From the NCBI GenBank assembly GCA_905221235.1, contig CAJNCJ010000001.1, positions 124,001 through 188,000 on the forward strand: a stretch of DNA of 64,000 bases. Direction: 5' to 3'. Each line of letters opens with the position of its first letter. The stretch's first letter is position 1. Position numbers and translations under genes: made by a program. Origin of the DNA: a bacterium. GTDB lineage: Bacteria; Bacillota; Bacilli; Lactobacillales; Streptococcaceae. The notes below the pieces were generated by a model. The model did not search any database. It saw only the letters and a list, made by a program, of their open reading frames with translations, and was not told where the DNA came from. Below, in pieces: positions 58,487-64,000 of the stretch.

Positions 58487-59281
58487 ATGAAAAAGAAATT
58501 CTTTTTATCCGCATTATTGATTAGCCTTTTCGGCCTTGCTGCTACAAAACCAGTTCAGGCCGACACCAGTGTCGCAGATATTCAAAAGAGAGGCGAACTA
58601 GTTGTCGGTGTCAAACAAGACGTTCCCAACTTTGGCTATAAGGATCCCAAGACAGGGACCTATTCTGGTATCGAAACCGACTTGGCCAAAATGGTAGCAG
58701 ATGAGCTCAAGGTCAAAGTTCGCTATGTGCCTGTTACAGCGCAAACTCGTGGACCACTTCTAGACAATGAACAGGTTGACATGGATATCGCGACCTTTAC
58801 CATCACAGACGAACGCAAAAAACTCTACAACTTTACCAGTCCCTACTACACGGACGCTTCTGGCTTTTTGGTCAATAAATCTGCCAAAATCAAAAGTATT
58901 GAGGACCTAAACGGCAAAACCATCGGAGTTGCCCAAGGTTCCATCACCCAACGCCTGATTACTGAACTGGGTAAAAAGAAAGGCCTGAAGTTTAAATTCG
59001 TCGAACTTGGTTCCTACCCAGAATTGATTACTTCCCTTCATGCTCATCGTATCGATGCCTTTTCCGTTGACCGCTCGATTCTTTCTGGCTATATCAGCAA
59101 ACGCACAGAACTGCTAAATGATAGTTTCAAGCCATCTGACTACGGTATTGTTACCAAGAAATCGAATACCGAACTCAACGACTATCTTGATAACTTGGTT
59201 ACTAAATGGAGCAAGGATGGTAGTTTACAAAAACTTTATGATCGTTACAAGCTCAAACCATCTAGCCATACTGCAGATTAA
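58487..59281 (+). CDS. ABC transporter substrate-binding protein without a lipobox
   Basis: A 264-residue family-3 solute-binding protein. I start at ATG 58487, with AAGGAGG upstream. The signal peptide MKKKFFLSALLISLFGLAAT ends in VQAD, an AXA-type cleavage, and contains no Cys. It therefore lacks the lipid anchor usual for Gram-positive binding proteins and may be secreted or held by the permease. PNFGYKDPKTGTYSGIETDLAK is the family signature region. It is the second gene of the operon. Confidence 0.92.
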   Translation: MKKKFFLSALLISLFGLAATKPVQADTSVADIQKRGELVVGVKQDVPNFGYKDPKTGTYSGIETDLAKMVADELKVKVRYVPVTAQTRGPLLDNEQVDMDIATFTITDERKKLYNFTSPYYTDASGFLVNKSAKIKSIEDLNGKTIGVAQGSITQRLITELGKKKGLKFKFVELGSYPELITSLHAHRIDAFSVDRSILSGYISKRTELLNDSFKPSDYGIVTKKSNTELNDYLDNLVTKWSKDGSLQKLYDRYKLKPSSHTAD

Positions 59282-59293
59282 GGAGGACACCCT

Positions 59294-59971
59294 ATGACAG
59301 ATTTATCATCTTGGACAGCCTATTTTCAGGATTTTGGACAATTTTTCAATGGTTTCCTCTTCACCCTTGCCCTAGCGATTGGATCCTTTATCCTCGCTAT
59401 GGTTTTGGGTATCTTCTTTGGAGCTATGTCAACTAGCAAACGTCCAATTTTGCGAATTTTGGCTCGTATCTTTGTGGAATTTTACCAAAATACTCCCCTC
59501 TTGGTGCAGTTTGTTATCGTTTTTTATGGTCTACCACTTATCAGTGACCATATCATCATGATTCCGATTTATTGGACAGCTGTTCTCTGCGTGGGACTCT
59601 ATCACGGTGCCTACATCGCTGAGGTGATTCGCTCAGGGATTCAATCTATCCCTAGCGGTCAAATGGAGGCCGCCTTGTCACAAGGTTTTACCTATATCAG
59701 TGCCATGCGCTTGATTATCTTGCCTCAGGCCTTTCGTATCATTCTCCCACCTTTGACCAACCAAATTGTTAACCTCATCAAAAACACCTCGACAGTTGCT
59801 ATTATCTCTGGAGTGGACTTGATGTTTGTGACCAAGTCTTGGTCAGCCCTCAACGGAAATTACATCCCAGCATTTTTAGGCGCTGCCCTTCTCTACTTTG
59901 CTCTTTGCTTCCCTGTTGCCCAGTTTGGTCGCAAGATGGAGCAAGCCAACAAAAAAGCCTATTCACTTTAG
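59294..59971 (+). CDS. Polar amino-acid ABC transporter permease 1
   Basis: A 225-residue permease with about five membrane helices. The EAA loop contacting the ATPase is read in EAALSQGFTYISAMRLIILPQ. AGGAGG lies 8 bases upstream. It pairs with the next gene to form a heterodimeric channel. Confidence 0.92.
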   Translation: MTDLSSWTAYFQDFGQFFNGFLFTLALAIGSFILAMVLGIFFGAMSTSKRPILRILARIFVEFYQNTPLLVQFVIVFYGLPLISDHIIMIPIYWTAVLCVGLYHGAYIAEVIRSGIQSIPSGQMEAALSQGFTYISAMRLIILPQAFRIILPPLTNQIVNLIKNTSTVAIISGVDLMFVTKSWSALNGNYIPAFLGAALLYFALCFPVAQFGRKMEQANKKAYSL

Positions 59972-59980
59972 GAGGTTACT

Positions 59981-60640
59981 ATGGAATCCATTTTAGAAGT
60001 TTTGACCCCAGATAACCTAGTCTTTATCTTTAAAGGATTTGGCTTGACCCTCTATATTTCTCTGATTGCCATTGTCCTCTCTACCCTTATCGGTACAGTT
60101 CTAGCGGTCATGAGAAATGGGAAAAATCCTATCTTGCGTATTATTTCCAGCATTTACATCGAATTTGTACGTAATGTTCCCAACCTTCTCTGGATTTTCA
60201 CTATCTTTTTAGTGTTCAAGATGAAGTCCACTCCAGCTGGTATCACTGCCTTCACCCTCTTTACCTCAGCAGCCTTAGCTGAGATTATCCGAGGTGGCCT
60301 CAATGCCGTAGACAAGGGCCAGTACGAAGCAGGAATGTCACAAGGATTTACCTCAACCCAAATCCTCTACCACATTATTCTTCCACAAGCTATTCGTAAA
60401 ATGCTACCTGCCATCATTTCTCAGTTTGTGACCGTGATTAAGGATACCAGTCTTCTCTACTCTGTTATCGCCCTACAAGAACTCTTTGGAGCCAGCCAAA
60501 TTCTCATGGGCCGTTATTTCGAACCAGAGCAAGTCTTCAGTCTTTATATCCTAATCGCCCTCATCTACTTCAGCTTTAACCTAGCAATCTCTAGCCTGTC
60601 ACATATGCTAGCAAAACGTTGGCAACAAGCAGCAGAATAA
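59981..60640 (+). CDS. Polar amino-acid ABC transporter permease 2
   Basis: A 219-residue permease with about five membrane helices and the EAA loop EAGMSQGFTSTQILYHIILPQ. AGGAGG lies in the 9-base gap after permease 1. It is the last gene of the operon. Confidence 0.92.
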   Translation: MESILEVLTPDNLVFIFKGFGLTLYISLIAIVLSTLIGTVLAVMRNGKNPILRIISSIYIEFVRNVPNLLWIFTIFLVFKMKSTPAGITAFTLFTSAALAEIIRGGLNAVDKGQYEAGMSQGFTSTQILYHIILPQAIRKMLPAIISQFVTVIKDTSLLYSVIALQELFGASQILMGRYFEPEQVFSLYILIALIYFSFNLAISSLSHMLAKRWQQAAE

Positions 60641-60648
60641 CATATTAG

Positions 60649-60675
60649 CTCTCCATGCGATATGGAGAGTTTTTT
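60649..60675 (+). terminator. Intrinsic terminator of the amino-acid transporter operon
   Basis: Arms CTCTCCAT/ATGGAGAG with a 5-base loop and a T6 tail, 9 bases after the last permease. Confidence 0.85.
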
Positions 60676-60690
60676 CTACTCAATCTCAAA

Positions 60691-60722
60691 AAAACACTGC
60701 CAGATTTCTCTAGCAGTGTTTT
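60691..60722 (-). terminator. Intrinsic terminator of msmK
   Basis: Arms AAAACACTGC/GCAGTGTTTT with a T-rich tail on the minus strand, 15 bases after the msmK stop. Confidence 0.85.
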
Positions 60723-60737
60723 GACATTTCATTTATC

Positions 60738-61868
60738 TTAGTAAACTGTTCTTTCAGTTTCTACATCGAAGAAGTGTGCTTTGTTCAAGTCAAATCCAAG
60801 TTCAACTGTTGCACCTGTTTGCAAGTAGTCACGAGCATCCACTTTGGCAACAAATTCGTCTTTACCAACTTGGCAGTAAAGGTGAGATTCTGAACCAAGC
60901 AATTCTGATACAGAGATAGTAGCTTTGACAACTGATTCTGGGAATGTTTCAAGGAAAGCAGGCTCTGCATTCACGTCTTCTGGACGGATACCGAAGATCA
61001 ATTCTTTACCTTCATAGCCTTTTTCACGAAGAACTTTCAATGCTCCTTCTGGAACTTTCAAACGGAAACCGTCAGAAACAATTTCGCTGCCAACCAATTT
61101 CACGTTGATGAAGTTCATAGCTGGGCTTCCGATAAATCCTGCTACGAATTTGTTAACTGGGTTTTTGTAAACTTCTTGAGGAGTACCGATTTGTTCTACA
61201 CGTCCGATAGTACCTGTACCAGCAGGGTTCTTAGTTGCTGACATGATAACGATACGGTCTGCAAGTGTCATCGCTTCTGTTTGGTCGTGAGTTACGTAGA
61301 TAGTTGTAGCTCCGATACGACGGTGGATTTTCGCAATTTCAGCACGCATCGATACACGAAGTTTAGCATCCAAGTTTGACAAAGGTTCGTCCATCAAGAA
61401 CACTTTTGCATCGCGGACAATCGCACGACCCATGGCAACACGTTGACGTTGACCACCAGAAAGGTCAGCAGGTTTACGTTCCAAGAACTCTTTCAATCCA
61501 AGGATTTCAGCTGCTTCTTGTACACGTTTGTCGATGTCTTCCTTGCTGTATTTACGCAATTTCAAACCGAAAGCCATGTTGTCATAAACAGTCATGTGTG
61601 GGTAAAGAGCGTAGTTTTGGAATACCATGGCAATATCACGGTCTTTTGGAGCTACGTCGTTGACAACCACGCCATCGATAGATGCAGTACCTTCTGTGAT
61701 GTCTTCAAGACCAGCAATCATACGAAGAGTTGTTGATTTACCACATCCTGAAGGACCTACGAAAACGATAAATTCTTTGTCTTTGATGTCCAAGTTGAAG
61801 TCTTCAACTGAGTAGTGTTCGCTGTTTGGATATTTTTTGTAAATATTTTTAAGATTCAATTCTACCAT
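60738..61868 (-). CDS. msmK: MsmK, shared ATPase for sugar ABC transporters
   Basis: A 376-residue MalK-type ATPase. Walker [10 protein letters not shown], signature [14 protein letters not shown], and a C-terminal OB/TOBE regulatory part (FGIRPEDV). In pneumococci this one ATPase drives several sugar importers (raffinose, maltodextrin, sialic acid), whose own operons lack an ATPase. It stands alone here, as expected for that role. Its promoter overlaps a cre-like site. Confidence 0.94.
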   Translation of the reverse strand: MVELNLKNIYKKYPNSEHYSVEDFNLDIKDKEFIVFVGPSGCGKSTTLRMIAGLEDITEGTASIDGVVVNDVAPKDRDIAMVFQNYALYPHMTVYDNMAFGLKLRKYSKEDIDKRVQEAAEILGLKEFLERKPADLSGGQRQRVAMGRAIVRDAKVFLMDEPLSNLDAKLRVSMRAEIAKIHRRIGATTIYVTHDQTEAMTLADRIVIMSATKNPAGTGTIGRVEQIGTPQEVYKNPVNKFVAGFIGSPAMNFINVKLVGSEIVSDGFRLKVPEGALKVLREKGYEGKELIFGIRPEDVNAEPAFLETFPESVVKATISVSELLGSESHLYCQVGKDEFVAKVDARDYLQTGATVELGFDLNKAHFFDVETERTVY

Positions 61869-61900
61869 GAGGTGAACTCCTTTTGTCTTTTGATAGTTTT

Positions 61901-61928
61901 ATTATAGATGAAAACGCTTTACATTTCT
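61901..61928 (-). promoter_or_regulatory. msmK promoter overlapping a cre-like site
   Basis: TATAAT at 61906-61901 on the minus strand, with TGTAAAGCGTTTTCA (61923-61909) directly upstream. This matches the CcpA cre pattern TGTAARCGNTTTCA except for one inserted base. The -35 (TAGAAA) is weak. Repression by CcpA would fit a sugar-transport ATPase. Confidence 0.5.
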
Positions 61929-61954
61929 ATGGCAAGATGACCAAAAAAATAAAA

Positions 61955-61981
61955 AAGTTCTGTGCAACTTGCACAAAACTT
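61955..61981 (-). terminator. Intrinsic terminator of the PucR-type regulator gene
   Basis: Arms AAGTT.TGTGCAA/TTGCACAGAACTT and a TTTTTTATTTTTTT tail on the minus strand. It overlaps the stop codon region. Confidence 0.8.
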
Positions 61982-62850
61982 TATAGAATATCTGGTAAAA
62001 TCAACTGATAACACAAGGTTAGGTCGGTCAATTCCTTTAACTGTAGCCCTGTCAATTCTTCCCATTTATCAATCTTGTATTGGAGAGAATTGCGGTGCAG
62101 ATAGAGTTGCTGGGCTGTTTTAGTCAGAACAGCACTGTTTTCCCAAAGAGAAAGGATAATTTCCTGAATCTGATCCTGATCCAAGATCATCTGATGCAGG
62201 CATTCTTTAATGACTCTCAGGTCCACAAGCCTTTCCCCCATACTCCACAGATAGAGTTGGGAAAAGGTATGAACACCTTGGTGACCCTGACGCCACCAAG
62301 TCTTGAACAAATCCCGCTCCGCTTTGATCAAGTCTGATAGGGCTTGATGACCTGTTTGAGACCAAACCTGGCCTAACATGATGGATAAACGTACTCCAAA
62401 GTCATACTCAACCGCTTCAATTGTATCACTTAAAATAGCTCGTACAGAGGAATATTTATCTTGTTGAAGCACGAATACATAATCCTGAGCTCCGACTTGA
62501 AGCACCGTCTGACAGTTGGGAAAAAGAGTCCGCATCATGTCTAGCCAAGAGGCTAGATTTTCCTGTTGAAAATAGGAAAGATGGCAATAAACCAGCTGAA
62601 TCTTTTTAAAAGCTTGTGGTGCCTGTCCCTTCCCCTCAATCAGATAAGAATACCAAGGATTGAGCGAACGAGCCTGCTCCTGCTGGGTCAAAAGAGCAAC
62701 CAACTGCTTTTCACGCTCGCTGAGCCCAGCTACCTCCAGCAAAATCCACTGCTGAGAAGCTAAAGGGAGAGTAAGATAGCCTTCTTTCTCTACTGGTTGG
62801 TCTGAAATCTGAGCTTCAGGAAACCAGTCTTGTAGTTCTTTTGCCATCAT
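61981..62850 (-). CDS. PucR/CdaR-type transcriptional regulator
   Basis: A 289-residue regulator. The C-terminal helix-turn-helix (residues about 225-285, TAQQLYLHRNSLQYKIDKWEELTG) is of the PucR family. The N-terminal half (residues 1-160) has no domain I recognise and may sense a metabolite. It is encoded 3 bases after mrnC and upstream of msmK. A role in sugar transport is suggested only by position. Confidence 0.85.
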   Translation of the reverse strand: MMAKELQDWFPEAQISDQPVEKEGYLTLPLASQQWILLEVAGLSEREKQLVALLTQQEQARSLNPWYSYLIEGKGQAPQAFKKIQLVYCHLSYFQQENLASWLDMMRTLFPNCQTVLQVGAQDYVFVLQQDKYSSVRAILSDTIEAVEYDFGVRLSIMLGQVWSQTGHQALSDLIKAERDLFKTWWRQGHQGVHTFSQLYLWSMGERLVDLRVIKECLHQMILDQDQIQEIILSLWENSAVLTKTAQQLYLHRNSLQYKIDKWEELTGLQLKELTDLTLCYQLILPDIL

Positions 62851-62853
62851 GTC

Positions 62854-63240
62854 CTAGCCCTCCACTTTTTGGATGCACCACGAAATCAAGCTCTCAAGAC
62901 GTTCTAGATTATCAGTCATATGGAGATAGCCCATGACGGCTTCAAAACCTGTGGACATACGGTAAGTCACCACATCAGCATTTTTGGCCTTGGTGTGACT
63001 ATTGGTATTGCGACCACGTTTATAGATTTCTTCTTCTTTTTCCGTTAGGACTTGCTCCTCCAACATAAGGGAAATCAGGCGAGCCTGAGCCTTGGCCGAG
63101 ACATACTTGGTCGCTTCTTGATGGAGTTTATTGGGTTTGGTCATGCCTTTAAGAATGAGGTGACGACGAATATACATAGAATACACCGCGTCCCCCTCAA
63201 AAGCTAACGCAATCCCGTTAATGAGATTGACATCAATCAC
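62854..63240 (-). CDS. mrnC: Mini-ribonuclease III (MrnC)
   Basis: A 128-residue RNase III-fold enzyme without a double-strand RNA-binding domain, which matures 23S rRNA in Firmicutes. The catalytic signature FEGDAVYSMYIR and a second conserved acid region are present. The start overlaps the cysS end by eight bases, the usual cysS-mrnC pair. Confidence 0.93.
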   Translation of the reverse strand: MIDVNLINGIALAFEGDAVYSMYIRRHLILKGMTKPNKLHQEATKYVSAKAQARLISLMLEEQVLTEKEEEIYKRGRNTNSHTKAKNADVVTYRMSTGFEAVMGYLHMTDNLERLESLISWCIQKVEG

Positions 63241-64000
63241 GTGTCCACCTCACTCCATCTTTGGTGTCAAGGAGCTTAATTCCTTGATCAGCCAATTGGT
63301 CACGGATCTGGTCCGCTGTCGCAAAGTCACGATTGGCACGCGCTTCTTGGCGTTTTTGAATCAAAACTTCAATCTCTGCATCTAGAACTTCCTCGACAAA
63401 GACAATTCCAAAGACCTCTAACATAGCCGCGAGAGCTTCCTTAACACTTGCATCATAGTTACCCGAGTTAATCCACTTGGCCATTTCAAAGACTACTGTA
63501 ATACCGTTGGCAGAGTTGAAATCCTCATCCATAGCTGCTACAAACTTGTCTTTAAAAGCTTGCAAGTCTTGGGCATCCACATTTCCTGTAAATGGTTGCT
63601 CGTAAGTATTTTTGAGATACTTAAGATTTGTCTCTGCATCACGCACTGCCTTTTCGGTAAAGTTGATAGGCTTGCGATAATGTTGAGTCGCAAAGAAGAA
63701 ACGAAGTACTTGCCCATCGAGGGTTTTGAGGGCATCGTGTACGGTTATAAAGTTGCCCAAGGACTTAGACATCTTGACATTGTCGATATTGACAAAGCCA
63801 TTGTGCATCCAGTAGTTGGCAAAGGTCTTGCCTGTTTTGGCTTCTGACTGGGCAATTTCATTGGTATGGTGAGGAAACTCAAGGTCGGCTCCACCACCGT
63901 GGATATCAATAGTATCGCCCAAAATTTCTGTCGACATGACCGAACACTCAATATGCCAGCCCGGACGACCAGGTCCCCAAGGACTGTCCCAAGAAATCTC
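63233..64000 (-). CDS. cysS: Cysteinyl-tRNA synthetase (C-terminal 255 residues, partial)
   Basis: The reading frame continues past the right edge of the window, so the N-terminal half is missing; the stop is at 63233. Visible features: the zinc ligands in HIEC and HHTNE, the class I KMSKSLGNF loop, and the C-terminal anticodon-binding helical region. The internal ATG at 63937 is not the start, since GPGRPGWHIECS upstream is also in frame. It charges tRNA-Cys. Confidence 0.95.
   Translation of the reverse strand, partial: EISWDSPWGPGRPGWHIECSVMSTEILGDTIDIHGGGADLEFPHHTNEIAQSEAKTGKTFANYWMHNGFVNIDNVKMSKSLGNFITVHDALKTLDGQVLRFFFATQHYRKPINFTEKAVRDAETNLKYLKNTYEQPFTGNVDAQDLQAFKDKFVAAMDEDFNSANGITVVFEMAKWINSGNYDASVKEALAAMLEVFGIVFVEEVLDAEIEVLIQKRQEARANRDFATADQIRDQLADQGIKLLDTKDGVRWTRD

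Overview
The window is chromosomal DNA from a mitis-group Streptococcus very close to S. pneumoniae and S. mitis. The evidence is four BOX repeats, a lytC-type choline-binding lysozyme, adjacent murM and murN, the mntE/mgtA manganese pair with its riboswitch, and protein sequences that I recall as near-identical to pneumococcal ones. The giant CshA-like LPXTG adhesin is not in the pneumococcal genomes I remember, so an S. mitis-like commensal fits best. I see no rRNA, tRNA, CRISPR array, phage or intact insertion sequence.

Layout. Positions 1-5.2 kb hold a partial membrane protein, a second peptide deformylase, and the divergent metal exporters mgtA (behind a yybP-ykoY Mn riboswitch) and mntE. 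From 5.2 to 13.7 kb there is a minus-strand series: an ABC-F ATPase, cca, dapB, a tandem structured-RNA-like repeat, degV, a DUF1149 gene, then glmM-cdaR-cdaA (cell-wall precursor and c-di-AMP synthesis). From 13.7 to 20.5 kb come a ferredoxin/flavodoxin reductase gene, whiA-yvcK-rapZ, ridA, and clpX-engB with dfrA and a 56-residue membrane protein. From 20.6 to 26.2 kb lie dpr, lytC, tpiA, a dnaD-like gene, metA and apt.

Positions 26.6-37 kb are the accessory part. A 3,192-residue YSIRK/LPXTG adhesin carries about 14 CshA-type and 13 MucBP-like repeats. A run of 12 G lies in its mRNA leader, and an AT-rich, gene-free 5' flank contains an IS630/RUP-like mini-element. From 37 to 64 kb the content is core again: rplK-rplA, a peptidoglycan and peptide group (ldcB, HIT, M42), brnQ, rhodanese, UDG, pepV, nitroreductase, an orphan amino-acid-binding lipoprotein, a phosphoesterase with uvrC, an M10-like protease, murM-murN, estA, RNase J2, recJ, a four-gene polar amino-acid ABC transporter, msmK, a PucR-type regulator, mrnC and the 3' part of cysS.

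Most genes are in compact operons with 4-bp start/stop overlaps, and most operons end at recognisable intrinsic terminators. Compared with pneumococcal gene order as I remember it, the rplA-to-glutamine-transporter block sits inverted between apt and msmK, so the adhesin lies at a rearrangement junction.

The least explained items are: the roughly 112-bp tandem unit upstream of dapB whose two copies keep the same fold through paired changes; the G12 tract inside a terminator-like hairpin ahead of the adhesin; the 100-bp palindromic spacer between rplK and rplA; a perfect dyad over the dpr promoter; a probably leaderless uvrC; and a dfrA allele carrying the substitutions linked to trimethoprim resistance.
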